Assembly: GCF_000011905.1 (NCBI RefSeq)
Contig: NC_002936.3
Span: forward strand, 744,001-808,000
From: Dehalococcoides mccartyi 195
Lineage (GTDB): Bacteria; Chloroflexota; Dehalococcoidia; Dehalococcoidales; Dehalococcoidaceae
Length of the DNA: 64,000 bases
Direction: 5' to 3'
Part shown: positions 35,756 through 43,933 of the stretch, one piece after another
Layout: each line of letters opens with the position of its first letter
Position numbering within the stretch: the first letter of the stretch is position 1
Program-made: the position numbers and the translations under genes
Notes under the pieces: generated by a model
The model's input: only the letters and a program-made list of their open reading frames with translations
Database searches by the model: none
What the model was told of the DNA's origin: nothing

Positions 35756-36652
35756 ATGAGTGTAATAGAGACACATGGCATAACCAAAATATACGGCCGC
35801 AATGTTATAGTGAATGATTTATCACTTAGCCTTGAGCGGGGGCAGATTATGGGGCTGATTGGGCCGAACGGAGCGGGTAAAACTACCACCATCCGGATGA
35901 TAATGGATATTATCAAACCTGACAGCGGCAAGGTACTTATACTGGATAAACCCATGGATGCTGATGCCCAAAACCATATCGGTTACCTGCCTGAGGAGCG
36001 CGGTCTTTACCGCAAGCAGAAAATAATTGATTCCCTGGTATATCTGGCCAGCCTGAAAGGTATGAATCCGTCTGCCGCCAGGGCAAGAGCGCTGGAGTTA
36101 CTGGAAAAGGTAGGACTTTCGGCTCATGCCGAAAAGAAAATAGAACAGCTTTCTCATGGCATGGGACAGCTGGTTCAGCTGGTTTCCACGATTATCCATG
36201 ACCCGGCTCTGATGATAATAGACGAGCCTTTTAACGGTCTGGACCCGGTAAATGTCCAGCTGGTAAAAGACCTTATGATGGAACTGCGCAGCCAGAACAA
36301 ATCACTTATTCTTTCCACCCACCGCATGAATGAAGTAGAAGAAATGTGTGACCGCGTTTGCATGCTTAATAAAGGCCAGCAGGTGCTCTACGGTAATCTG
36401 GCGGATATCAAAAACCGCTACCGCAGTAATACTCTTGAGGTAGATTACGATGGCGAATTCCCTCGGCTGGATAAAATAAGCGACCTGCAAGCCAAGAACG
36501 GCAAAGCCCATATTATACTAAACGGCAGCACCACTACCCAGGATGTGCTGGTGCAGCTGGTGAACAGCGGGCTGGTTATTCACCGCTTTGAGGTGGCCAC
36601 CCCCACTCTAAATGATATCTTTATCAGCATTGCAGGTAAGAAAAATGTCTAA
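35756..36652 (+). CDS. ABC transporter ATP-binding protein (NatA-like)
   Basis: A 298-residue ATPase with Walker A GPNGAGKTTT, Q-loop YLPEERGLYRKQ, signature LSHGMGQLVQL (a variant of LSGGQ), Walker B LMIIDEPFNGLD and an H-loop LSTHRMNEVEEM. The C-terminal 80 residues are the extra domain found in NatA-like exporters. It overlaps the permease gene by 8 bases. Sodium or drug export is the family norm; the substrate is not readable here. Confidence 0.9.
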   Translation: MSVIETHGITKIYGRNVIVNDLSLSLERGQIMGLIGPNGAGKTTTIRMIMDIIKPDSGKVLILDKPMDADAQNHIGYLPEERGLYRKQKIIDSLVYLASLKGMNPSAARARALELLEKVGLSAHAEKKIEQLSHGMGQLVQLVSTIIHDPALMIIDEPFNGLDPVNVQLVKDLMMELRSQNKSLILSTHRMNEVEEMCDRVCMLNKGQQVLYGNLADIKNRYRSNTLEVDYDGEFPRLDKISDLQAKNGKAHIILNGSTTTQDVLVQLVNSGLVIHRFEVATPTLNDIFISIAGKKNV

Positions 36653-37862
36653 ATACAGTATTGTTTTAAAGCACGAGTTTATGTCAACTATCAAGCGCAA
36701 GGGGTTTGTAATAACCTCGCTGGCTTTGCCGGTGATTGGTTTGGTGGGTATTTTAGTAGGTATGCTAATCCAGAATATAAACGCACAGCCGGATACTTCC
36801 GAACCGCTTCAAGTGGGCTACGTGGACAACACAGGTATTTTCAGCGGCTATCAGGACCAGCCGGGGGTTGTACTGGTGCCCCAAACAGATTCTCAAACCG
36901 CAGTTGATAATATGCTAAGCGGGGAACTGGACGAGTTTCTTATCATACCTGAGGATTATATAAATACGGGTATCATTCAGCGTTTTACCATGCAGGCCGA
37001 GACAAACCCCGGCGGCGATATCACCTACGCTATATCCAATTTTCTAACCTCCAATCTTTTGGATGGCAAGGTTGATACTGATATCTTAGGCCGGGTGCAA
37101 AACCCGTTTGCCCTGATAAGTACCGTTATAGACGAAACCGGCCAGCCGGCACCCGGTCAGGGCGGCATTCCCAATTATATTGTTTCCTATCTATTCGGCA
37201 TACTTTTGCTGATGTCCATATTTACAGCTTCGGGTTATCTGCTGCAGGGTCTTAGTGAGGAAAAGGAAAACCGTATTATGGAAGTACTCCTCTCCTCTGT
37301 TACCACCCGTGAACTTATGACCGGTAAAATAATAGGGCTGGGGCTGGCAGGTCTTATACAAGTTGCCTTCTGGCTGGTCTGTGCCTGGGGCTTGGTAAAA
37401 TTTGCCACCAGCACTTTCGGTGATATTCTGGGTGCTTTGTCTATACCGGCAGATATGATTATAGTCTGTCTGGTTTTCTTTATACTGGGTTACTTCCTGT
37501 ACGCAATCATGATGGCGGCCATAGGTGCTGTAACCTCTAACGTACGTGACGGGCAGCAGCTGTCAGTTATTGTCACCATGTCAGCCGCCTTTCCTTTTTA
37601 CATTATGCCCTTTATCTTAGACGGCGGTGACAACCTGCTTAACCAGATACTTTCCCTGTTTCCCCTTACCTCACCCCTTACTATTATTATGCGGATGGGT
37701 ATCGGCATACCTGTATGGGAAATTGTACTGGCGGCTATTCTCCTTGCGCTCACTATCTGGTTTTTTTTCGGTCTGGCCGCCAAATTATTCAGAATCTTTT
37801 TGCTCATGTATGGCAAAACCCCCAGCATAAAGGAGATAATGCATCTTATCAGGCAAACTTAG
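36645..37862 (+). CDS. ABC-2 family permease (NatB-like)
   Basis: A 405-residue membrane protein: one N-terminal membrane segment, a large extracytoplasmic domain (residues about 45-180), then five or six segments. GLSEEKENRIMEVLLSSVTTRELMTGK is the coupling helix region shared by NatB/YhaP permeases (residues about 206-232). ATG 36645 has AGGTAAG upstream and overlaps the ATPase by 8 bases; the longer in-frame form from 36612 is unlikely. Confidence 0.88.
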   Translation: MSKYSIVLKHEFMSTIKRKGFVITSLALPVIGLVGILVGMLIQNINAQPDTSEPLQVGYVDNTGIFSGYQDQPGVVLVPQTDSQTAVDNMLSGELDEFLIIPEDYINTGIIQRFTMQAETNPGGDITYAISNFLTSNLLDGKVDTDILGRVQNPFALISTVIDETGQPAPGQGGIPNYIVSYLFGILLLMSIFTASGYLLQGLSEEKENRIMEVLLSSVTTRELMTGKIIGLGLAGLIQVAFWLVCAWGLVKFATSTFGDILGALSIPADMIIVCLVFFILGYFLYAIMMAAIGAVTSNVRDGQQLSVIVTMSAAFPFYIMPFILDGGDNLLNQILSLFPLTSPLTIIMRMGIGIPVWEIVLAAILLALTIWFFFGLAAKLFRIFLLMYGKTPSIKEIMHLIRQT

Positions 37863-37923
37863 GCTGGCCGGGAGCAAAGCCGATATTTTGTACGGCTAAA
37901 CAAGCCGGAAAGCTGCCAAGCCC

Positions 37924-37952
37924 TTTACTATTCGGCCGAATTGCTCTAAAAT
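37924..37952 (+). promoter_or_regulatory. Promoter of tRNA-Gly and the tandem small genes, with a palindrome in the spacer
   Basis: TTTACT (37924-37929), 17-bp spacer, TAAAAT (37947-37952). The spacer contains the perfect 12-base palindrome ATTCGGCCGAAT (37930-37941), a possible operator. Confidence 0.6.
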
Positions 37953-37965
37953 AGCCTCAAAACTT

Positions 37966-38040
37966 GCGGGTGTAACTCAGCGGTAGAGTGCTTGCTTCCC
38001 AAGCAAGACGTCGCGGGTTCGAATCCCGTCACCCGCTCCA
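37966..38040 (+). tRNA. tRNA-Gly (anticodon CCC)
   Basis: Acceptor GCGGGTG/CACCCGC, D arm AACTCAGCGGTAGAGT, anticodon stem CTTGC/GCAAG around TTCCCAA (anticodon CCC), T arm GCGGGTTCGAATCCCGT, discriminator T and an encoded CCA. Confidence 0.97.
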
Positions 38041-38065
38041 TAACAAAATTTGAAAGAGGTGCTGC

Positions 38066-38281
38066 GTGGGAACTGCAATTGATTACCAGAAGCAAATGAC
38101 CGAAATCGTGTATGTAAACCTGCCAGGGCCTGAAGAACCTCAACCCGGCATGACTGGCGGGGAACTTTTGCATGGCTTTTTGGCTGAGCTCAACCGGGCT
38201 CCTTCAGCTGAGACAAGGGCTTTTGTAAGCACTCTGGCATCCAAGTGGAATATTCACTACCGCAATAGCAGCGGGCGTTAA
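38066..38281 (+). CDS. Small conserved protein, first copy of a tandem pair
   Basis: A 71-residue soluble protein from GTG 38066 with AGAGGTG upstream. Its centre, NLPGPEEPQPGMTGGELLHGF (shown in part: GPEEP, PGMTGGELL), is nearly identical in the next gene; overall about 53 of 71 positions match. There is no membrane segment, no Cys, and a C-terminal KWNIHYR. I do not recognise the family. It begins 25 bases after tRNA-Gly with no terminator between, so tRNA and mRNA are probably cotranscribed. Confidence 0.78.
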   Translation: MGTAIDYQKQMTEIVYVNLPGPEEPQPGMTGGELLHGFLAELNRAPSAETRAFVSTLASKWNIHYRNSSGR

Positions 38282-38283
38282 TA

Positions 38284-38313
38284 ACCCCCTTGCACATATC
38301 CCATCAAGGGGGT
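38284..38313 (+). promoter_or_regulatory. Intercistronic hairpin between the two small genes
   Basis: ACCCCCTTG (38284-38292) pairs with CAAGGGGGT (38305-38313), loop 12 nt. There is no T run, and the stem ends directly before the second gene's AAAAGAGGTG ribosome site, so it may protect or tune the message. Confidence 0.65.
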
Positions 38314-38327
38314 AAAAGAGGTGCAAT

Positions 38328-38543
38328 ATGGGTGTAGCAATTGAATACCAGAAGGTTATGACCGAGATTGTGTATATCAATCTGCCCGGTCCGGAAGAGC
38401 CTATGCCCGGTATGACAGGCGGAGAGCTTCTGCACGGCTTTTTAGCCGAACTTAACCGTGCAGTTTCACCTGAAAGCCGGGCATATATTGCTTCTCTGGC
38501 TGCCAAGTGGAACATCCATTACCGCAGTGCCCCTTCCAAGTAA
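38328..38543 (+). CDS. Small conserved protein, second copy of the tandem pair
   Basis: A 71-residue paralogue of the gene before it, starting at ATG 38328 with AAAAGAGGTG upstream. Differences are mostly conservative (Ile/Val, Asp/Glu, Ser/Ala) and cluster in the C-terminal third, while GPEEP, GMTGGELLHGFLAELNRA and KWNIHYR are fixed. That pattern implies selection on both copies. The function is unknown. No terminator is obvious after it. Confidence 0.8.
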   Translation: MGVAIEYQKVMTEIVYINLPGPEEPMPGMTGGELLHGFLAELNRAVSPESRAYIASLAAKWNIHYRSAPSK

Positions 38544-38770
38544 ATCCGTTTGTGATTATATAGCTTTGGTAAGCATCTGTAACACGATGCACCGCAGTAT
38601 CCTGTCCTGCCAGCCAGGCACTCCTCCGCATAAGCCGCAGATATTATTTCCCGTTTTTTATCAGCCATTTTAGTCAAGCAATATTTGGGTGCTTGCCCAT
38701 ACAATTCTCATTTACCCCTCAGTAACTATTTGTATTTTGCTGCAACTGGTGTGAATTGCAATAAAAATGA
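38544..38770. other. Intergenic stretch without a recognised gene
   Basis: About 230 bases between the second small gene and the next promoter. I see no convincing coding region, RNA or repeat; several stop codons interrupt all frames, and a 61-codon minus-strand frame has no ribosome site. Confidence 0.5.
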
Positions 38771-38799
38771 TTGACAAAAGCAGTTTTCTGAAATAATCT
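38771..38799 (+). promoter_or_regulatory. Promoter of the FtsX/MacB-type ABC operon
   Basis: Consensus TTGACA (38771-38776), 17-bp spacer, TAATCT (38794-38799), 28 bases before the permease start. Confidence 0.75.
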
Positions 38800-38827
38800 T
38801 TTTTAAACAGCCAACAGGTGAGATTAT

Positions 38828-40051
38828 TTGAAAGAGATTTTGCATTACGCCTGGATAGAAATTATCCGCCGTCCTGCCCGCAGCATTGGCAACATGCTGG
38901 GCTACAGCTTAGCACTGGCCATTGTCGTAGTATTGTTTTCAGTGCTCAGTTTTTCCCAGGACGCCTCTACTGCGGTACTTAATTCTACCGGTACTCATTT
39001 CATAACTTATCTCCCCCAGTGCAATACTGAAGCCTGTGCTGTAGACCTGAAAGATCCGCTTCACGAAGGTTTTATAGCTAACAATACTCCGGCAAAAGTA
39101 ATTTCAGCTGATATTGTCAGCCAGATAACGGCACTTGATACCGTAAAAGATGCCTCGGCTTTTATTCTGTTCCGTTTTTACGACGAAGCCACCGCTAAAT
39201 ACACTCTGGTAGCAGGTTTTGACCCTCTTAATGACACGGCAGTTAAAACTAACTGCTGTGCCGCCGGGGATATTATCCAGGGCGAATTCCTTACCCCAAC
39301 TGATACCGGGCTGGTCATGCTTGAGGAATCCTTTGCTCTGGCTGAAAACCTTCCGGTAGGTTTCCGGCTGGATATAGGCGGACAGAGCTTTCAGGTGGGG
39401 GGAATTATAAATGCGGGCATACGCCCCGGCAAAGCTGATGTCTATATGCCTATAAACGAGCTTCGCAGTCTTATAAATACCCGCCTTAATACTGCTCTGC
39501 CATCAGATGCAACCAACATTATACTGGTGGAATCTGCCGGTGCAAATGTACATTACCAGGCTATAAATCAGGTAGAAGAAATAATGGGTGACCGTAGTCT
39601 GGTTTCCACTTATGCCTGTTCCAAACCAGCTTCAACCGCCATGGGCATAGGTGAAAATGGCATCTGGCTGATTTCAGGTATTTTACTTATAAGCGTAATT
39701 GCTCTGGCCTTGAAATCTGAATATTCGGCGGTACTGGAACGGCGGCGGGATATCGGTATCTTAAAAGCCATAGGCCTTAACAACAGCACTATTGTCTGGC
39801 AAATAACCAGTCAGTCAGTTATACAGGCACTTATCGGAGCCGGAGCAGGTATTTTGCTGGGTATTATACTTATAGACACTGTGCCGTTTGCCAGTCTCAG
39901 CGGAATTGTCAGCCAGGATACGCTGGGAATTGACTGGACGGTCACGCTGAGCGCTTTCGGTCTGGCCATGGCCGGCGGAATAATAGCCGGGATAATCCCC
40001 GCCTTAAGCGCAGCCTCAATGCGCCCGGCTGAAAGCCTGAGGGGGCTCTAG
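38828..40051 (+). CDS. FtsX/MacB-like ABC permease
   Basis: A 407-residue permease with one N-terminal membrane segment, a large periplasmic-type domain (residues about 45-270) and three C-terminal segments, the FtsX topology. EYSAVLERRRDIGILKAIGLNN (residues about 299-320) is the cytoplasmic coupling helix of this family. The start is TTG 38828 with AGGTGA upstream. The extracytoplasmic domain has paired Cys (CNTEAC and NCCAAG) that could form disulfides. It pairs with the ATPase one base downstream. Confidence 0.87.
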   Translation: MKEILHYAWIEIIRRPARSIGNMLGYSLALAIVVVLFSVLSFSQDASTAVLNSTGTHFITYLPQCNTEACAVDLKDPLHEGFIANNTPAKVISADIVSQITALDTVKDASAFILFRFYDEATAKYTLVAGFDPLNDTAVKTNCCAAGDIIQGEFLTPTDTGLVMLEESFALAENLPVGFRLDIGGQSFQVGGIINAGIRPGKADVYMPINELRSLINTRLNTALPSDATNIILVESAGANVHYQAINQVEEIMGDRSLVSTYACSKPASTAMGIGENGIWLISGILLISVIALALKSEYSAVLERRRDIGILKAIGLNNSTIVWQITSQSVIQALIGAGAGILLGIILIDTVPFASLSGIVSQDTLGIDWTVTLSAFGLAMAGGIIAGIIPALSAASMRPAESLRGL

Positions 40052-40052
40052 A

Positions 40053-40763
40053 ATGAAAAAGTCCAGCCTGGAAGCCATACATCTTCGCCGTTCTTTCCGG
40101 AAAGGTGTCCAATCCATACCCGTTTTACAGGATATCAATCTGAGGGTTGAGCCGGGTGAAGTGGTGGTTATCCGCGGCAAGAGCGGGGCAGGTAAGTCCG
40201 TTCTCCTCTGGATATTATCCGGTTTAGACAATCCGGATTCGGGAAAGGTGCTTTTTGACGGGCGGGAATTAAATACACTTGGCAATTCGCAGCGTTCTGA
40301 ACTCCGCCGAAGCCGCCTGGGCATTATTTTCCAGAATTTCAATCTGATTGGTTCGTGGAATACATATGAAAACGTGGCAATCGTTTTGCGTAATTCCGCA
40401 CTCTCGCCACTTGAAAAATCAGAGCGGATTCACCGTATTTTAGCGGATTTGGGACTATCGGACAGGCTTCAAAACCTGCCCGCCGAGCTAAGTATCGGGC
40501 AGCAGCAAAGGGTGGCTATTGCCCGGACACTGGCCGCCAAACCCGAAATAATACTGGCAGATGAGCCCACCGGTGATGTAGACCCCGAAACCGGGGCTGA
40601 AATAATAGAGATGCTGCTCTCACCGGTAAAAGCAGGCAAAGCCGGGTTGGTAGTAGCTACCCACGGCAATTTCCCTCTAGCGGTTGCTACCAGGGTATAT
40701 ACCCTAAGCGATGGTGTTTTAATACCGTTTGAACCTTCTACTGCCTCCGCTGCCCAATCCTGA
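40053..40763 (+). CDS. LolD/MacB-like ABC ATP-binding protein
   Basis: A 236-residue ATPase with Walker A GKSGAGKSVL, Q-loop IIFQNFNLIGSWNTYENV, signature LSIGQQQRVAIARTL (Ile in place of the usual Gly-Gly start), Walker B IILADEPTGDVD and H-loop VATHGNFPLA. It starts one base after the permease stop. This class moves lipoproteins, peptides or drives envelope enzymes rather than classic uptake. Confidence 0.9.
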   Translation: MKKSSLEAIHLRRSFRKGVQSIPVLQDINLRVEPGEVVVIRGKSGAGKSVLLWILSGLDNPDSGKVLFDGRELNTLGNSQRSELRRSRLGIIFQNFNLIGSWNTYENVAIVLRNSALSPLEKSERIHRILADLGLSDRLQNLPAELSIGQQQRVAIARTLAAKPEIILADEPTGDVDPETGAEIIEMLLSPVKAGKAGLVVATHGNFPLAVATRVYTLSDGVLIPFEPSTASAAQS

Positions 40764-40769
40764 TATAAT
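40761..40769 (+). promoter_or_regulatory. Extended -10 promoter of hemW
   Basis: TGATATAAT overlaps the upstream stop codon and ends 6 bases before the hemW ATG, so the transcript would be leaderless or nearly so. Confidence 0.5.
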
Positions 40770-40775
40770 ACTTTT

Positions 40776-41912
40776 ATGACAGACACCAGCCTTGCCTTAT
40801 ATCTCCACTTCCCTTTTTGCCTGCAAAAATGCGGATACTGCTCGTTTGTTTCTTACCCTGCAAGATTGGATTGCCTGCCTGATTATGTAAAATGCCTTAG
40901 AAAAGAAATAAAGTCCAGGGCAAGCGGGCTTTACTTTCACAGCCTGTATTTTGGCGGCGGCACACCCAGCCTCTTATCCCCTTCGCAAGTGGCAGATATT
41001 TTAGCCGGTATACGCACTGCGGCACATTTGTTGCCGGATGCGGAAATTACCTTTGAGGCAAATCCCGGTACGCTGGCCCTGCCTTATCTTCCAGAAATAA
41101 AAAGCCTGGGCATAAACCGCTTAAGTCTGGGTATCCAAAGCTTTTCGGGTGCCGAACTGACAATGCTTGGGCGGCTGCATAATGCCGCAAAAGCCCGTCA
41201 AGCATATAAACAGGCCAGAGCTGCCGGCTTTAATAATATCAGCCTTGACCTTATATATGGCCTGCCGGATTCCAGCGTTAGTTCTTTTAAAAAAAATCTG
41301 GCAGAAGCGCTGGCACTTGCTCCGGAACATATCTCACTTTACGGCCTGACTTTAGAAGAAGATACACCTATGTACCGGCAGGTGCAAGAAGGATTGCTGC
41401 CTGAAATAAATGCCGAAACTGCGGCTGACCAGTATCAAGCCGCCGAAGACATACTGGCGAAAGCCGGATACCGCCATTATGAGATATCTAACTGGGCTAA
41501 ACCGGGATACGAAAGCCGCCATAACCTTACCTACTGGCAAAACAGGCCGTATCTGGGTCTGGGAGCGGCCGGGCACTCCTTTCTTGAGAATTGGCGGCTG
41601 GCAAATACCTCCAGCCTGGATGAATATTTAAACAGATGGCAAAATGACCTCCCGCCGACGCCATCTGAAAATATATATCTAGATTTGGAAAATCAACTGG
41701 CTGAAACCATCATACTGGGTCTTCGGCTGGATAAGGGTATAACTGCCGAAGATATTGAAAACCGCTTCGGGCAACATGTGATGGACAAATATTTTCCGGT
41801 TATACAGGAATGCACGGGCCTGGGCCTTTTAGAAAAATCTGATGGCGGTATCAGCCTGACTCCCAGAGGACGCTTGCTTTCAAACGAGGTTTTCTGGCGT
41901 TTCTTGCCTTAA
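40776..41912 (+). CDS. hemW: HemW-like radical SAM protein
   Basis: A 378-residue radical SAM protein with the cluster motif CLQKCGYC (residues 15-22), YFGGGTPSLL, LGIQSF and DLIYGLPDS, then the HemW C-terminal domain with NLTYWQNRPYLGLGAAGHSF. HemW is a haem chaperone; older annotation calls it oxygen-independent coproporphyrinogen oxidase, but the extra Cys of true HemN after the motif is absent. No ribosome site precedes the ATG. Confidence 0.9.
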   Translation: MTDTSLALYLHFPFCLQKCGYCSFVSYPARLDCLPDYVKCLRKEIKSRASGLYFHSLYFGGGTPSLLSPSQVADILAGIRTAAHLLPDAEITFEANPGTLALPYLPEIKSLGINRLSLGIQSFSGAELTMLGRLHNAAKARQAYKQARAAGFNNISLDLIYGLPDSSVSSFKKNLAEALALAPEHISLYGLTLEEDTPMYRQVQEGLLPEINAETAADQYQAAEDILAKAGYRHYEISNWAKPGYESRHNLTYWQNRPYLGLGAAGHSFLENWRLANTSSLDEYLNRWQNDLPPTPSENIYLDLENQLAETIILGLRLDKGITAEDIENRFGQHVMDKYFPVIQECTGLGLLEKSDGGISLTPRGRLLSNEVFWRFLP

Positions 41913-41975
41913 AGGTGAAAATACGCTAATTTATATATCCGGCAGTATACAAGTGTATAGTTAAAAGTTGGTGAT

Positions 41976-43793
41976 ATGAGTCAATCCGCTACAAGAAATT
42001 TCTGCATTATTGCCCACATAGATCACGGCAAATCCACTCTGGCTGACCGCCTGATAGAAATGACGGGTACACTCCGGCATGATGAAATGTGCGAACAGGT
42101 CATGGACAGCATGGAGCTGGAACGTGAGCGCGGCATAACCATAAAAGCCAAGGCTATCCGCCTGCGCTATCTGTCAAAGGATAGCCATGAATACCGCCTG
42201 AACCTTATAGATACTCCCGGACACGTGGATTTTTCCTATGAAGTTTCACGGACTATTGCCGCCTGCGAAGGGGCTATTCTGGTTATAGATGCAACTCAGG
42301 GTATTCAGGCCCAGACTCTAGCCAATGTTTACCTGGCCATAGAGTACAACCTGGAAATTATTCCGGTTATCAATAAGATAGACCTGCCAGGGGCTGATAT
42401 TCCGCGGGTAATGGGCGAAATTAAAAGCGTACTGGGTTATGACGAAGATGCCGTAATTCAGATAAGTGCCAAACTGGGTTTGGGCGTGCCGGAACTGCTG
42501 GAAGCTATCGTAGCCAGAGTGCCTGCCCCCAAGGGTGATGGCAAGCTGCCCCTGCGGGCGCTTATATTTGATTCGCATTATGACCCTTATAAGGGTGTGG
42601 TTGCCTACCTGCGGGTGGCAGACGGGAATATAAACAAGGGTGATGATTTACGCCTGATGGGACAGGGTACGGAATTCAAGGTGCTTGAAGCCGGGTATTT
42701 TGCCCCTGCCCAGGTTGCCGCTTTGAGGTTAGACGTAGGTGATGTAGGCTATGTAGCCACTGGACTTAAGTCTGTGGGCGAATGCCGGGTGGGTGATACA
42801 GTTACTTTGCAGCACGGGGGTGCAATCCAGCCGCTTATAGGTTATCACCCGGCCAAGGCCATGGTTTTTGCCGGTATTTATCCCACTCAGACAGATGATT
42901 ATCACGAACTGCGTGAGGCTATGGAAAAGCTGAGTCTGAATGATGCCTCGCTGTCTTATGAACCAGAATCCAGCCCGCTTTTAGGGCATGGTTTCCGCTG
43001 CGGTTTTTTGGGGCTGCTCCATCTGGATATAATTGTAGAACGGCTGGAACGTGAGTTTAACCTTTCACTGGTAGTCACCTCCCCCGGTGTCAGCCTGACA
43101 GTCACCCGTACCAGCGGTGAGGTTCTTACAGTCGTAAACCCTAACGAGATGCCCCTTCCCCACGAGATTGCCAGTATTGAAGAGCCGTGGGTTTCGGTAG
43201 TGATTATAACGCCCTCAAAATATATCGGTACGGTTATGGATTTGGTCCGGGAAAATTACGGCGTATATAAAAATACCGAGTATCTGGGGCAGCTGGCTAT
43301 GAGTGAGCTTGGACAGCGGGTACAGCTTCATTATGATATGCCGCTTCGTTCCATACTCACCACCTTTCATGACCAGCTTAAGAGCCGGACTCAGGGTTAT
43401 GCTTCACTGGACTACGAATTTGTTGGTTACCGCATTGCCAACCTTTCAAAGATAGACGTACTGGTAAATGATGTTGCGGTAGATGCTTTCAGCCGCATTA
43501 TTCCTCCGGATAAAGCCCATGAAATTGGTGAGGCGCTTGTAAAGAAGCTGAAGGAAATGATACCCCGGCAGCTATATCAGGTCACCCTTCAGGCGGCTAT
43601 CGGCAGCAAGATTGTGGCCCGGGCTGATATATCCGCCAAGCGCAAAGACGTAATTGCCAAATGTTACGGCGGTGATATTACCCGTAAGCGCAAACTTCTG
43701 GATAAGCAGAAGGAAGGCAAGAAGAAAATGCGCCAGATTGGCAAAGTGGAAGTGCCCAAAGAAGCATTTCTAAGTGTTTTAAAGCTCCAATAG
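41976..43793 (+). CDS. lepA: Elongation factor 4 (LepA)
   Basis: A 605-residue translational GTPase. G1 AHIDHGKSTLADRL is at residues 12-25, then ERERGITIKA, DTPGHVDFSYEV and NKIDLPGAD; the C-terminal half has FRCGFLGLLHLDI and the LepA-specific tail with KCYGGDITRKRKLLDKQKEG shortened here to its key residues. It back-translocates or remodels stalled ribosomes. GGTGAT precedes the ATG. Confidence 0.97.
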   Translation: MSQSATRNFCIIAHIDHGKSTLADRLIEMTGTLRHDEMCEQVMDSMELERERGITIKAKAIRLRYLSKDSHEYRLNLIDTPGHVDFSYEVSRTIAACEGAILVIDATQGIQAQTLANVYLAIEYNLEIIPVINKIDLPGADIPRVMGEIKSVLGYDEDAVIQISAKLGLGVPELLEAIVARVPAPKGDGKLPLRALIFDSHYDPYKGVVAYLRVADGNINKGDDLRLMGQGTEFKVLEAGYFAPAQVAALRLDVGDVGYVATGLKSVGECRVGDTVTLQHGGAIQPLIGYHPAKAMVFAGIYPTQTDDYHELREAMEKLSLNDASLSYEPESSPLLGHGFRCGFLGLLHLDIIVERLEREFNLSLVVTSPGVSLTVTRTSGEVLTVVNPNEMPLPHEIASIEEPWVSVVIITPSKYIGTVMDLVRENYGVYKNTEYLGQLAMSELGQRVQLHYDMPLRSILTTFHDQLKSRTQGYASLDYEFVGYRIANLSKIDVLVNDVAVDAFSRIIPPDKAHEIGEALVKKLKEMIPRQLYQVTLQAAIGSKIVARADISAKRKDVIAKCYGGDITRKRKLLDKQKEGKKKMRQIGKVEVPKEAFLSVLKLQ

Positions 43794-43808
43794 CCTGTTT
43801 TTTCAGCC

Positions 43809-43837
43809 TTGCCAAAGGGCATTTAGTGTGTTACAAT
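43809..43837 (+). promoter_or_regulatory. Promoter of the hydrogenase operon
   Basis: TTGCCA (43809-43814), 17-bp spacer, TACAAT (43832-43837), about 97 bases before the first gene. A perfect palindrome CATACGTATG lies in the leader at 43879-43888. Confidence 0.65.
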
Positions 43838-43933
43838 ACCGCCACTTAAGCTACTTTTGGGTATTCTATTGTCTTTTGCATACGTATGTCTTTATGCCCG
43901 GGGTAGACATTACTAAAAAAGGAAGATTAGATT

